A DNA stretch of 40,132 nucleotides from Pseudomonas sp. PICF141 (GCF_002286815.1 NZ_MUNM01000081.1:1-40132), one strand, 5' to 3'. Shown: positions 25,286 to 34,315, counted from the first letter of the stretch. The notes: generated by a model from the sequence alone, not told the origin. Numbers and translations are program-made.

Positions 25286-26506
25286 ATGTCCGTTGAGCAC
25301 GCTGCGGTAGAACGCGCCGATTTTGACCAGGTAATGGTTCCCAACTACGCGCCAGCCGCTTTCATTCCTGTGCGTGGTGCCGGTTCCCGTGTTTGGGACC
25401 AGTCTGGCCGCGAGCTGATCGACTTCGCCGGCGGGATTGCCGTTAACGTATTGGGCCATGCGCATCCGGCGCTGGTCACTGCATTGACCGAGCAAGCGAA
25501 CAAGCTGTGGCACGTGTCCAACGTGTTCACCAATGAGCCGGCCTTGCGTCTGGCTCATAAGCTGGTCGACGCCACTTTTGCCGAGCGCGTGTTCTTCTGC
25601 AACTCTGGCGCCGAAGCCAACGAGGCCGCTTTCAAGCTGGCCCGTCGCGTGGCCCATGACCGTTTCGGTACCGAGAAGTACGAAATCGTTGCCGCGCTCA
25701 ACAGCTTCCACGGCCGTACCCTGTTCACCGTGAACGTCGGTGGCCAGTCGAAGTACTCCGACGGCTTCGGTCCGAAGATCACCGGCATCACCCACGTGCC
25801 TTACAACGATCTGGCTGCGCTGAAAGCGGCTGTTTCCGACAAGACCTGCGCGGTGGTTCTGGAACCGATCCAGGGCGAAGGCGGCGTACTGCCAGCCGAG
25901 TTGTCTTACCTGCAAGGTGCGCGTGAACTGTGCGATGCGCATAACGCGCTGCTGGTGTTCGACGAAGTTCAGACCGGCATGGGCCGCAGCGGCAAGCTGT
26001 TCGCCTACCAGCATTACGGCGTGACCCCGGACATCCTGACCAGCGCCAAGAGCCTGGGCGGCGGTTTCCCGATCGCAGCGATGCTGACCACCGAAGACCT
26101 GGCCAAACACCTGGTCGTCGGCACCCACGGCACCACGTATGGCGGCAACCCGCTGGCATGTGCGGTCGCTGAAGCGGTGATCGATGTGATCAACACGCCC
26201 CAAGTGCTGAATGGCGTCAGTGCCAAGCACGACAAGTTCAAGACCCGTCTTGAGCAGATCGGCGAGAAATATGGCCTCTTCACTGAAGTTCGCGGTCTGG
26301 GCCTGCTGCTCGGTTGCGTGCTGAGCGATGCCTGGAAAGGCAAGGCCAAAGACATCTTCAACGCCGCCGAGCGTGAAGGCCTGATGATTCTGCAAGCCGG
26401 CCCGGACGTGATTCGTTTCGCCCCAAGCCTGGTGGTTGAAGACGCCGATATCGATGCTGGCCTGGACCGTTTCGAACGCGCCGTGGCCAAGCTGACGCAA
26501 GCCTGA
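25286..26506 (+). CDS. aruC: Succinylornithine transaminase (also N-acetylornithine aminotransferase type)
   Basis: A 406-residue class-III PLP aminotransferase, third step of the arginine succinyltransferase (AST) pathway: succinylornithine + 2-oxoglutarate to succinylglutamate semialdehyde + glutamate. Visible are FCNSGAEANEAAFKLARR (cofactor phosphate site), LVFDEVQTGMGRSG (Asp to the pyridine nitrogen) and the Schiff-base Lys in LTSAKSLGGGFPIAA. AGGAGA precedes the ATG. It heads the aru operon and has two ArgR-type sites upstream. Enzymes of this family often act on acetylornithine too. The symbol astC is used in other bacteria. Confidence 0.95.
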   Translation: MSVEHAAVERADFDQVMVPNYAPAAFIPVRGAGSRVWDQSGRELIDFAGGIAVNVLGHAHPALVTALTEQANKLWHVSNVFTNEPALRLAHKLVDATFAERVFFCNSGAEANEAAFKLARRVAHDRFGTEKYEIVAALNSFHGRTLFTVNVGGQSKYSDGFGPKITGITHVPYNDLAALKAAVSDKTCAVVLEPIQGEGGVLPAELSYLQGARELCDAHNALLVFDEVQTGMGRSGKLFAYQHYGVTPDILTSAKSLGGGFPIAAMLTTEDLAKHLVVGTHGTTYGGNPLACAVAEAVIDVINTPQVLNGVSAKHDKFKTRLEQIGEKYGLFTEVRGLGLLLGCVLSDAWKGKAKDIFNAAEREGLMILQAGPDVIRFAPSLVVEDADIDAGLDRFERAVAKLTQA

Positions 26507-26515
26507 TAGACCCCT

Positions 26516-26540
26516 CGACGCCTGATGATTTCAGGCGTCG
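26516..26540 (+). terminator. Hairpin after aruC
   Basis: CGACGCCTGA / TCAGGCGTCG is a perfect 10-bp stem with a 5-base loop, 10 bases past the aruC stop codon. Six T residues follow eight bases later. It may cause partial termination between aruC and aruF. Confidence 0.55.
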
Positions 26541-26570
26541 AACCCAATTTTTTGTGCCGGGCCAAACCAA

Positions 26571-26733
26571 TGTGGGAGCGGCTTGTTGTGGCGAGGGGGC
26601 TTGCCCCCGTTCGGTTGCGAAGCAATCGTAAACCGGTCACCACCTTCTGATCCAAGATCGTGGCGACTGGTTTCAGGGGCGCTTCGCACCCCAACGGGGG
26701 CAAGCCCCCTCGCCACACAAGCTCGCTCCCACA
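26571..26733. repeat. REP cluster between aruC and aruF
   Basis: Nested inverted REP units. The outer pair is TGTGGGAGCGGCTTG (26571 onward) with its partner ending CTCGCTCCCACA near 26733. The inner pair is GTGGCGAGGGGGCTTGCCCCC with its complement ending at about 26718. The whole gap can fold into one long stem in the operon transcript. Confidence 0.85.
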
Positions 26734-26794
26734 GTCTCCTCAAGGGCGGCCCGGATATTTTCTTCTGTGAATTTTTCGAGAAAGGAGTGACACC

Positions 26795-27814
26795 ATGCTG
26801 GTGATGCGCCCCGCACAAATGGCTGATCTGGGCGAGGTACAGCGTCTGGCTGCGGACAGCCCGATTGGTGTCACTTCCTTGCCGGATGACGTTGAACGCC
26901 TGAGCGACAAGATCGCCGCAAGCGAAGCCTCGTTCGCCGCCGAAGTCAGCTTCAACGGTGAAGAGAGCTATTTCTTCGTCCTCGAAGACACGGCCACCGG
27001 CAAGCTGGTCGGCTGTTCGGCCATCGTTGCATCGGCCGGTTATTCCGAGCCGTTCTACAGCTTTCGTAACGAAACTTTTGTGCATGCCTCCCGCGAGCTG
27101 AAGATTCACAACAAGATCCACGTGCTCTCCCAGTGCCACGACCTGACCGGCAACAGCTTGCTGACCAGTTTCTACGTGAAGCCGGAGCTGGTGGGTTCGC
27201 CTTGGGCTGAACTCAATTCCCGCGGTCGCCTGTTGTTCGTGGCCAGCCATCCGGAGCGCTTTGCCGATTCGGTGGTGACCGAGATCGTCGGTTACAGCGA
27301 CGAAAATGGCGACTCGCCGTTCTGGGATGCCATCGGTCGCAACTTCTTCGACCTCAACTACGCCGAAGCCGAGCGTCTGTGTGGCCTGAAAAGCCGCACC
27401 TTCCTGGCCGAACTGATGCCGCATTACCCGATTTACGTGCCGTTGCTGCCGGACTCCGCTCAAGAGGCGATGGGCCAGGTGCACCCACGGGCACAAATCA
27501 CCTTCGACATTCTGATGCGCGAAGGCTTCGAGACGGATCACTACATCGACATTTTCGACGGTGGCCCGACGCTGCATGCCCGCGTCTCGGGGATCCGTTC
27601 GATCGCCCAGAGCCGTGTCGTGCCGGTGAAAATTGGCGAGCCGGTCAAAGGCGCAGGTCGTCAATATCTGGTGGCCAATGCCCAGTTGCAGGATTACCGC
27701 GCCGTTTTGCTTGAGCTCGATTACGCGCCGGGCAAACCCGTCACCCTGGATCTTGAAGCGGCCGAAGCCCTGGGCGTCGGTGAAGGTGCCAGCGTGCGCC
27801 TGGTGGCGGTTTAA
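26795..27814 (+). CDS. aruF: Arginine/ornithine N-succinyltransferase, subunit alpha
   Basis: A 339-residue subunit of the enzyme that transfers succinyl from succinyl-CoA to the alpha-amino group of arginine or ornithine, the first AST step. It starts MLVMRPAQMADLGEVQRLA, a GNAT-like beginning, and shares with the next gene the blocks L-x5-G-(V/L)-T-(S/T)-LP-x3-ER-L, CxSLFL/LTSFYV-type segments, AELMP-x-(Y/F)P-(I/L)Y and GQVHP. AAGGAG lies upstream of the ATG. The clear similarity to AruG shows an old duplication; the two form a heteromer in P. aeruginosa. Confidence 0.94.
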   Translation: MLVMRPAQMADLGEVQRLAADSPIGVTSLPDDVERLSDKIAASEASFAAEVSFNGEESYFFVLEDTATGKLVGCSAIVASAGYSEPFYSFRNETFVHASRELKIHNKIHVLSQCHDLTGNSLLTSFYVKPELVGSPWAELNSRGRLLFVASHPERFADSVVTEIVGYSDENGDSPFWDAIGRNFFDLNYAEAERLCGLKSRTFLAELMPHYPIYVPLLPDSAQEAMGQVHPRAQITFDILMREGFETDHYIDIFDGGPTLHARVSGIRSIAQSRVVPVKIGEPVKGAGRQYLVANAQLQDYRAVLLELDYAPGKPVTLDLEAAEALGVGEGASVRLVAV

Positions 27815-27901
27815 CGCCTGCTGCTATGCCTATAAAGAATGAATGCTTAGTAAAGCAGCGAGTTTCACGGGCAGCGCCAGCGGCCCGTTTGAGGAGATAG
27901 C

Positions 27902-28924
27902 ATGATTGTTCGTCCCGTACGCAGCAGCGATTTACCCGCTCTGATCGACCTGGCCCGCAGCACCGGTACCGGCCTGACCACCTTGCCGGCCAACGAAGAG
28001 CGTCTGGCCCATCGGGTCGGCTGGGCCGAGAAGACCTTCCGCGGCGAAGCCGGGCGCGGTGATGCGGACTATCTGTTCGTACTCGAGGACGACAACGGCC
28101 GCGTGGTAGGCATCTCCGCCATTGCCGGCGCCGTCGGCCTGCGTGAGCCCTGGTACAACTTCCGGGTCGGCCTGACGGTCAGCGCCTCGCAAGAGCTGAA
28201 CATTTACCGTGAAATTCCGACGCTGTTTCTGGCCAACGACCTGACTGGTAACTCCGAGCTGTGCTCGTTGTTCCTGCACGCCGATTTCCGCAGTGGCCTC
28301 AATGGCCGCATGCTGGCCAAGGCGCGGCTGCTGTTCATCGCCGAGTTCCCGCAGCTGTTCGGCAACAAGATCATCGCCGAAATGCGCGGTGTGTCCGACG
28401 ACGCCGGGCGGTCGCCGTTCTGGGAAAGCCTGGGTCGGCACTTCTTCAAGATGGAATTCAGCCAGGCCGATTACCTCACTGGCGTGGGCAACAAGGCGTT
28501 CATCGCCGAACTGATGCCGAAATTCCCGCTGTACACCTGCTTCCTGTCGCCAGATGCGCGCAACGTGATCGGCCAGGTTCACCCGGATACCGAGCCGGCA
28601 CTGTCGATGCTCAAGAGCGAAGGCTTCAGTTATCAAGGCTATGTCGACATTTTCGATGCCGGCCCTGCGGTGGAATGCGAAACCACCAAGATCCGTGCGG
28701 TCCGCGACAGCCAGGCGCTGGTATTGGCCATCGGCACCCCGGGTGACGACGCCACGCCATTCCTGATTCATAACCGCAAGCGCGAAGACTGCCGGATCAC
28801 TGCCGCACCAGCACGCTTCGCCGCCGGCACGTTGGTGGTCGATCCGCTGACCGCCAAACGTCTTCAACTCAACGCTGGCGATCAAGTGCGCGCCGTTCCG
28901 TTGTCCGCTCGGGAGTCGAAATAA
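27902..28924 (+). CDS. aruG: Arginine N-succinyltransferase, subunit beta
   Basis: A 340-residue partner of AruF. It opens MIVRPVRSSDLPALIDLARS and contains FIAELMPKFPLYTCFLSPDARNVIGQVHP-like blocks shared with the alpha subunit, followed by a GNAT-like fold and a small C-terminal beta domain. GAGGAG precedes the ATG. The 87-base gap after aruF holds no gene. Its TAA overlaps the ATG of the next gene (TAATG), suggesting coupled translation with the dehydrogenase. In enteric bacteria a single gene, astA, does this job. Confidence 0.94.
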   Translation: MIVRPVRSSDLPALIDLARSTGTGLTTLPANEERLAHRVGWAEKTFRGEAGRGDADYLFVLEDDNGRVVGISAIAGAVGLREPWYNFRVGLTVSASQELNIYREIPTLFLANDLTGNSELCSLFLHADFRSGLNGRMLAKARLLFIAEFPQLFGNKIIAEMRGVSDDAGRSPFWESLGRHFFKMEFSQADYLTGVGNKAFIAELMPKFPLYTCFLSPDARNVIGQVHPDTEPALSMLKSEGFSYQGYVDIFDAGPAVECETTKIRAVRDSQALVLAIGTPGDDATPFLIHNRKREDCRITAAPARFAAGTLVVDPLTAKRLQLNAGDQVRAVPLSARESK

Positions 28925-30390
28925 TGAATTCGCTATACATCGCCGGTGAATGGCTGGCCGGTCAGGGTGAAAGCTTTCAATCGGTAAACCCTGTGACCCA
29001 GCAAGTGCTGTGGGCCGGCGAAGGCGCCACGGCCAGTCAGGTCGAGTCGGCTGTGCAAGCGGCGCGTCAGGCGTTCCCGGGCTGGGCTCGTCGTACCCTG
29101 GAAGAACGCATCAGCGTGCTGGAAGCCTTTGCCGCTGCACTGAAGAATCACGCCGACGAGCTGGCTCGCACCATCGGTGAAGAAACCGGCAAACCCCTGT
29201 GGGAAGCGGCGACTGAAGTCACCAGCATGGTCAACAAGATTGCGATCTCGGTGCAGAGCTACCGCGAGCGTACCGGCGAGAAGAGCGGCCCGCTGGGCGA
29301 TGCCACTGCGGTATTGCGCCACAAACCACACGGAGTGGTGGCGGTGTTTGGTCCTTACAACTTCCCGGGTCACTTGCCGAACGGACACATCGTGCCGGCG
29401 CTGCTGGCCGGTAACAGCGTGCTGTTCAAGCCAAGTGAACTGACCCCGAAAGTGGCTGAGCTGACGGTCAAGTGCTGGATCGAAGCCGGTCTGCCGGCCG
29501 GCGTGCTGAACCTGCTGCAAGGCGCTCGCGAAACCGGTATCGCCCTGGCGGCTAACCCGGGCATTGACGGTCTGTTCTTCACCGGTTCCAGCCGCACCGG
29601 CAATCATCTGCACCAGCAGTTTGCCGGTCGTCCGGACAAGATCCTCGCGCTGGAAATGGGCGGTAACAACCCGCTGGTGGTGGATCAGGTCGCGGACCTC
29701 GATGCCGCTGTTTACACCATCATTCAGTCGGCCTTCATTTCCGCCGGTCAGCGCTGCACCTGCGCCCGCCGCTTGCTGGTGCCGCAAGGCGCCTGGGGCG
29801 ATACGCTGCTGGCGCGTCTGGTGGCCGTCAGCTCGACGATTGAAGTCGGTGCGTTCGATCAGCAACCGGCGCCGTTCATGGGCTCGGTGATTTCCCTCGG
29901 CGCTGCGAAAGCCCTGATGGATGCGCAAGAACACCTGCTGGCCAATGGCGCCGTGGCCCTGTTGGAAATGACTCAGCCGCAGGCTCAGGCAGCGTTGCTG
30001 ACCCCTGGCATTCTGGACGTGACGGCGGTTGCCGATCGCCCAGACGAAGAGCTGTTCGGTCCGCTGCTGCAAGTGATCCGCTACGCTGATTTCGAAGCGG
30101 CGATCGCTGAAGCGAATGACACCGACTATGGCCTGGCGGCTGGTTTGCTGTCGGATTCCGAAGCGCGTTATCAGCAATTCTGGCTGGAAAGCCGCGCCGG
30201 TATCGTCAACTGGAACAAGCAGCTGACCGGTGCGGCAAGCAGCGCGCCGTTCGGTGGTGTCGGCGCATCGGGTAACCATCGCGCCAGTGCCTACTACGCC
30301 GCGGATTACTGCGCGTACCCGGTGGCCTCGCTGGAAACCCCGAGCCTGGTGTTGCCAGCCACCCTCACGCCTGGCGTGAAGATGGTGTAA
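28924..30390 (+). CDS. astD: N-succinylglutamate 5-semialdehyde dehydrogenase
   Basis: A 488-residue NAD-dependent aldehyde dehydrogenase, fourth AST step, making succinylglutamate. Key features are FGPYNFPGHLPNGHIVPALL (nucleotide-binding start), LFKPSELTP, FFTGSSRTG, the general-base Glu in LALEMGGNNP and the catalytic Cys in SAGQRCTCARR. The C-terminus has the AASSAPFGGVGASGNHR motif typical of this subgroup. Also called aruD in Pseudomonas. It is followed by a REP hairpin, after which astB starts. Confidence 0.95.
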   Translation: MNSLYIAGEWLAGQGESFQSVNPVTQQVLWAGEGATASQVESAVQAARQAFPGWARRTLEERISVLEAFAAALKNHADELARTIGEETGKPLWEAATEVTSMVNKIAISVQSYRERTGEKSGPLGDATAVLRHKPHGVVAVFGPYNFPGHLPNGHIVPALLAGNSVLFKPSELTPKVAELTVKCWIEAGLPAGVLNLLQGARETGIALAANPGIDGLFFTGSSRTGNHLHQQFAGRPDKILALEMGGNNPLVVDQVADLDAAVYTIIQSAFISAGQRCTCARRLLVPQGAWGDTLLARLVAVSSTIEVGAFDQQPAPFMGSVISLGAAKALMDAQEHLLANGAVALLEMTQPQAQAALLTPGILDVTAVADRPDEELFGPLLQVIRYADFEAAIAEANDTDYGLAAGLLSDSEARYQQFWLESRAGIVNWNKQLTGAASSAPFGGVGASGNHRASAYYAADYCAYPVASLETPSLVLPATLTPGVKMV

Positions 30391-30396
30391 AGCCCA

Positions 30397-30486
30397 ATCG
30401 CGGGCAAGCCCGCTCCCACAGGATTTGCGTCGGTCACAACATGTGTGAACACCTCCGAACCTGTGGGAGCAGGGCTTGCCCGCGAT
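30397..30486. repeat. REP inverted repeat between astD and astB
   Basis: Arms ATCGCGGGCAAGCCCGCTCC... (30397-30422) and its complement (30460-30486), differing by a one-base insertion, with 37 bases between. It is the same unit family as the repeat at about 3804. Confidence 0.88.
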
Positions 30487-30559
30487 GGCCGCGACTCGGT
30501 CGCACTGAACAGTTAGTTACTGAAGCCTTATAACAACAGATTCTCGTGGAGCCTCGCTG

Positions 30560-31906
30560 ATGAAATCCTATGAAGTCAATTTTGACGGTCTAGTGGGGCC
30601 GACCCATAACTACGGCGGCCTGTCCTACGGCAACGTCGCCTCCCAGAGCAACAGCCAGCAGTCTTCGAACCCGAAGGAAGCCGCGCTGCAAGGCCTGGCG
30701 AAGATGAAAGCGCTGATGGAAATGGGCTTTCAGCAAGGCGTTTTGGCGCCACAAGAACGTCCGGACGTAGCCGCATTGCGCCGACTGGGTTTCAGCGGTA
30801 CCGATGCTCAGGTGATCGAGCGCGCCGCCAAAGAGGCCATGCCGCTGCTGGTTGCCAGTTGCTCGGCGTCGAGCATGTGGGTGGCGAACGCCGCCACGGT
30901 CAGCCCGAGCGCCGACACCGCCGATGGCCGCGTGCATTTCACCGCCGCCAACCTGAACTGCAAATACCATCGCAGCATCGAACACCCGACCACCAGCCGC
31001 GTACTGGGGGCGATGTTCGCCGATCAGAAGCATTTTGCTCACCACGCCGCTTTGCCGGCCGTGGCGCAGTTCGGTGATGAAGGCGCGGCCAACCACACCC
31101 GTTTCTGCCGTGATTATGGTGAAGCCGGCGTTGAGTTTTTCGTATTCGGTCGCAGCGCGTTTGACACCCGTTACCCGAACCCGCAAAAGTACCCGGCACG
31201 CCAGACGCTCGAAGCGTCCCAGGCGGTCGCGCGTTTGCACGGGTTGAGCGATGACGGCGTGGTCTATGCCCAGCAGAACCCTTCGGTGATCGATCAGGGC
31301 GTGTTCCACAACGACGTGATCGCGGTGGGTAACGGCGAGGTGCTGTTCTATCACGAGGACGCCTTCCTCGATACCGAAAAGATGCTCGCCGAACTGCAAG
31401 GCAAACTCGCAAAAGTCGGTGGGAAATTTCAGTCGATCTGCGTACCGCGTTCCGCGGTCACGGTGGAAGACGCGGTACGTTCCTATCTGTTCAATAGCCA
31501 GTTGCTGTCGCGTCCTGACGGCTCCATGCTGTTGATCGTGCCGGAAGAATGCCGTGGCAACGAGCGTGTCTGGCAGTACCTGCAAGGCCTGACCAGCTCT
31601 GGCGGCCTGATCCGCGAAGTGAAGGTTTTCGATCTCAAGCAGAGCATGCAGAACGGCGGTGGCCCGGCTTGCCTGCGGTTACGCGTCGCACTTAACGAAA
31701 CCGAACTGGCGGCCGTCAACCAAGGGGTTATCATGACCGCACCGTTGTACGGCACATTGACCGAATGGGTCGACAAGCACTACCGCGACCGCATGACCGA
31801 AAACGATCTGGCGGACCCGCAATTGTTGCTTGAGTGCCGGACGGCACTGGATGAACTGACGCAAATCCTTAAACTGGGCGCGGTTTATCCATTCCAGATC
31901 AATTGA
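30560..31906 (+). CDS. astB: N-succinylarginine dihydrolase
   Basis: A 448-residue enzyme that hydrolyses succinylarginine to succinylornithine, two ammonia and CO2, the second AST step. The N-terminus (SYEVNFDGLVGPTHNYGGLSYGN) is the strongly conserved AstB signature; NPKEAALQGLAKMKAL, ANLNCKYHRSIEH, FHNDVIAVGNG and GGPACLRLRV follow. The last contains the Cys expected to be the nucleophile of this amidinotransferase-like fold. The enzyme is cytosolic. Also called aruB. A Shine-Dalgarno GTGGAG precedes the ATG. Confidence 0.96.
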   Translation: MKSYEVNFDGLVGPTHNYGGLSYGNVASQSNSQQSSNPKEAALQGLAKMKALMEMGFQQGVLAPQERPDVAALRRLGFSGTDAQVIERAAKEAMPLLVASCSASSMWVANAATVSPSADTADGRVHFTAANLNCKYHRSIEHPTTSRVLGAMFADQKHFAHHAALPAVAQFGDEGAANHTRFCRDYGEAGVEFFVFGRSAFDTRYPNPQKYPARQTLEASQAVARLHGLSDDGVVYAQQNPSVIDQGVFHNDVIAVGNGEVLFYHEDAFLDTEKMLAELQGKLAKVGGKFQSICVPRSAVTVEDAVRSYLFNSQLLSRPDGSMLLIVPEECRGNERVWQYLQGLTSSGGLIREVKVFDLKQSMQNGGGPACLRLRVALNETELAAVNQGVIMTAPLYGTLTEWVDKHYRDRMTENDLADPQLLLECRTALDELTQILKLGAVYPFQIN

Positions 31907-31960
31907 AAGTCGGCGCATGAATTGAATGCGCCGCGCTATCTCCAGACGAGAGCGTAAAAC

Positions 31961-32251
31961 ATGAGCGATACCCTGCAGCTGATCCTTGAAGACACCGACG
32001 GCACGCAACTGGAAACGTCCTGCACCCGCGTCGCGGTCATGTGGCAAGGCAAAGAGCTGTGGATCCAGCAGGATGGCCGCGGCCAGTTGCTGATTGGCGT
32101 GGACGTCGAAGAAGGTGACGCTGAATACGCCAACCTGCTGCTGCGCCCATTGGCGACTAATCTGGTAAGTTTGCAACTGGAGATGGAACCGGCCGACGTC
32201 GGCGATGATGAGGACCACGTACACGGCCCGGATTGCAATCACGACCACTAA
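31961..32251 (+). CDS. Conserved small protein in the aru operon with His-rich tail
   Basis: A 96-residue soluble acidic protein between astB and astE. The first ~75 residues alternate beta strands (LQLILEDTDGTQLETS, VAVMWQGKELWIQQ), and the tail DDEDHVHGPDCNHDH combines four His, one Cys and several Asp, so it probably binds a metal ion. P. aeruginosa has a small ORF at the same place, so it may belong to the pathway. Similar proteins are sometimes labelled topoisomerase II, which the sequence does not support. A role in metal supply to the zinc enzyme AstE, encoded 12 bases later, is a guess. Confidence 0.82.
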   Translation: MSDTLQLILEDTDGTQLETSCTRVAVMWQGKELWIQQDGRGQLLIGVDVEEGDAEYANLLLRPLATNLVSLQLEMEPADVGDDEDHVHGPDCNHDH

Positions 32252-32263
32252 GGAAACCGCTCT

Positions 32264-33274
32264 ATGCTCGCCCTCGGCAAACTGCTTGAACTGACCCTCG
32301 CCGGCCGCGAACCGGCGGAGAAGACTCAACTGACTGTCGAAGGCGTGCGCATGCGCTGGTTGAGCGAAGGTGCGCTGGAAGTCCGGCCACCTGAAGCTCG
32401 CGACAACGGCCTGGACCTGCTGCTTTCGGCCGGCATCCATGGCAACGAAACAGCGCCGATCGAGCTGCTCGATCGCCTGTTGCATGACATCGCCCGTGGT
32501 GACTTGAAGCCGCGCGCACGTATTCTGTTTCTGTTCGGCAACCCGGAAGCGATTCGCAAAGGCGAGCGTTTCATCGAGCAGGACGTCAATCGGCTGTTCA
32601 ACGGCCGGCACGAACAAACCAGTGGTTCCGAGGCCTTGCGCGCGTGTGAGCTGGAACGGCTGGCGGCGACTTTCTTCAGCCTGCCAGAGCGCGATCGCCT
32701 GCATTACGACCTGCACACGGCGATCCGTGGCTCGAAAATCGAGCAGTTCGCCCTGTACCCCTGGAAAGAAGGTCGTCAGCATTCACGCCAGGAACTGGCT
32801 CGCCTGCGCGCCGCCGGCATGGAGGCGGTGCTGTTGCAGAACAAACCTTCCATCGTCTTCAGTTCCTACACCTACGACAAGCTCGATGCCGAGTCTTTCA
32901 CCCTGGAACTGGGCAAGGCCCGGCCGTTCGGGCAGAACGAGGGGGTCAACGTCGACCTTCTTGAAACCCGCTTGAAGCAGATCATCGAAGGCACCGAACC
33001 GCCAATCACCGCGGACGGGCTGGATGGCTTGCAATTGTTCAGCGTCGCGCGGGAAGTGATCAAGCACAGCGATAAATTCCACCTGAACCTGCCGGCGGAT
33101 ATCGAAAACTTTTCAGAGTTGGATGTGGGGTATGTGCTGGCCGAGGATATCGCCAATACCCGCTGGATCATCGAAGAGCAGGGCGCCCGGATCATCTTCC
33201 CGAACCCCAAGGTCAAGAACGGCCTGCGCGCCGGCATCCTGATCGTACCGACCACCGACGAAAACCTGACCTGA
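32264..33274 (+). CDS. astE: Succinylglutamate desuccinylase
   Basis: A 336-residue zinc hydrolase that splits succinylglutamate into glutamate and succinate, the last AST step. Zinc ligands are H and E in LLSAGIHGNETAPIELLD and the His in YDLHTAIRGSKIEQFALYP. FLFGNPEAIRKGERFIEQD and QDVNRLFNG are family blocks, and the C-terminal part has the small beta domain. AAGGAA sits at a good distance before the ATG. Also called aruE. It ends the aru operon; a REP palindrome follows and the next gene is convergent. Confidence 0.95.
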   Translation: MLALGKLLELTLAGREPAEKTQLTVEGVRMRWLSEGALEVRPPEARDNGLDLLLSAGIHGNETAPIELLDRLLHDIARGDLKPRARILFLFGNPEAIRKGERFIEQDVNRLFNGRHEQTSGSEALRACELERLAATFFSLPERDRLHYDLHTAIRGSKIEQFALYPWKEGRQHSRQELARLRAAGMEAVLLQNKPSIVFSSYTYDKLDAESFTLELGKARPFGQNEGVNVDLLETRLKQIIEGTEPPITADGLDGLQLFSVAREVIKHSDKFHLNLPADIENFSELDVGYVLAEDIANTRWIIEEQGARIIFPNPKVKNGLRAGILIVPTTDENLT

Positions 33275-33289
33275 CTTTCGCGCAACGAG

Positions 33290-33314
33290 CGTTCCCACGC
33301 TCCGCGTGGGAACG
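33290..33314. repeat. REP-type palindrome between astE and ribH
   Basis: CGTTCCCACGC / GCGTGGGAACG, an 11-bp perfect stem with loop TCC, 15 bases after astE and 9 bases past the end of the convergent lumazine synthase gene. Same class as the units after acs. It may help end both transcripts. Confidence 0.75.
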
Positions 33315-33323
33315 ATCATTCGA

Positions 33324-33833
33324 CTAGACGGCTACCGCGCGTGGCTCACTTCGACGCAGCGCCCGCATCTTGTGCAGCGTATCCGCGCAGGTCTTCGCCG
33401 CTTCCTGGCCCTTGTGCACGAAATGCTCGAAGAAGAACTTCTGATGTTCTTCGCCAGCATGGAAGTGGTGCGGGGTCAAAACCACCGAGAACACCGGCAC
33501 TTCGGTTTCCAGCTGTACCTGCATCAGGCCGCTGATGACTGACTGGGCGACGAATTCGTGGCGATAGATACCGCCGTCGACCACCAGGCCCGCTGCGACG
33601 ATGCCGGCATAGCGACCCGATTTGGCCAGCAGTTTGGCGTGCAGTGGAATTTCAAAGGCGCCGCCGACTTCGAAGAAATCGATGTCCGACTCTTGATAAC
33701 CCTGAGCAATCATTTCACCGACGAAGCCTTTACGGCTCTGGTCGACGATATCCTTGTGCCAGCAGGCCTGGATGAACGCGACGCGCTCGCCCTGATGGTT
33801 TTTGCTTTTGCTATCTATTGCGGTGGGTTGCAT
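33324..33833 (-). CDS. ribH: 6,7-dimethyl-8-ribityllumazine synthase (RibH2-like)
   Basis: A 169-residue enzyme of riboflavin synthesis that joins 5-amino-6-ribitylaminouracil and dihydroxybutanone phosphate. VGGAFEIPLHAKLLAKSG carries the substrate-binding GA-x-E-x-P motif, AAGLVVDGGIYRHEFVA the conserved central block, and VFSVVLTPHHFH the active-site region; the HHFH form and C-terminal EEHQKFFFEHF resemble the RibH2 type rather than the usual RibH. The ATG at 33833 is preceded by AGGAG. An FMN riboswitch lies upstream, so it is probably shut down when FMN is plentiful. A second, constitutive lumazine synthase is likely elsewhere in the genome. Confidence 0.93.
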   Translation of the reverse strand: MQPTAIDSKSKNHQGERVAFIQACWHKDIVDQSRKGFVGEMIAQGYQESDIDFFEVGGAFEIPLHAKLLAKSGRYAGIVAAGLVVDGGIYRHEFVAQSVISGLMQVQLETEVPVFSVVLTPHHFHAGEEHQKFFFEHFVHKGQEAAKTCADTLHKMRALRRSEPRAVAV

Positions 33834-33840
33834 GTTCTGA

Positions 33841-33863
33841 CTCCTGTTTGTGTGAAAAACAGG
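33841..33863 (-). promoter_or_regulatory. ribH: Hairpin covering the ribH ribosome binding site
   Basis: On the minus strand, CCTGTTT and AAACAGG form a 7-bp stem, and the AGG of the second arm is part of the AGGAG Shine-Dalgarno. It could be the translational expression platform of the upstream FMN riboswitch. Confidence 0.5.
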
Positions 33864-33949
33864 GCGTTATGAATCGAATGGGATTTAAGCGTACGCAGCC
33901 ACAAGTGCCTGCGGACGGCGCTTTGGTGCAGAGCCTAGGCGACGCCAAT

Positions 33950-34115
33950 CCCGTTCTCTCTTCATCCGGACTATGACCGTCGGCCCCGGGATCACACCGG
34001 GTCTGCTGACCTTGTCGCCATCACAGCCATTGCCATGCTGCCGCCAAGCGCTCGCGGGCTATGCGCATTGCGCGCAATTACCGCCGGTGGGGAATTGCAC
34101 CCCGCCCTGAGAACG
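33950..34115 (-). ncRNA. FMN riboswitch (RFN element)
   Basis: Read on the minus strand, this has the RFN aptamer blocks in order: TCAGGGCGGGGTGCAATTCC, CCCACCGGCGGTA, AGCCCGCGAGC, GTGATCCCGGGGCCGACGGT, ATAGTCCGGATGAAGAGAG. These match the conserved six-stem FMN-binding element closely. It lies in the leader of ribH, about 120 bases before the start codon. Confidence 0.95.
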
Positions 34116-34315
34116 TTTTGCCGCCAGATTGTTTGGCGGCGAAGCGTTTTTAACACATATTTCTCACCTGTGCATTGCTGCTATCTGATGATTGTTATCG
34201 ACTGTTTGGTTGGCTTGAACCACCTTTTCCTAGCCGAAGGGTTGATTAATCATCGGCATGACCGCAGTAATTCCTTCCTTAAAGGGATTTCCCCCTGCTT
34301 ACCGAGGCCAGATTC

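Noticed and set aside
31961..32251. Topoisomerase II label for the small aru-operon protein
   Set aside because: At 96 residues, with no ATPase, cleavage or DNA-binding motif, it cannot be a topoisomerase.
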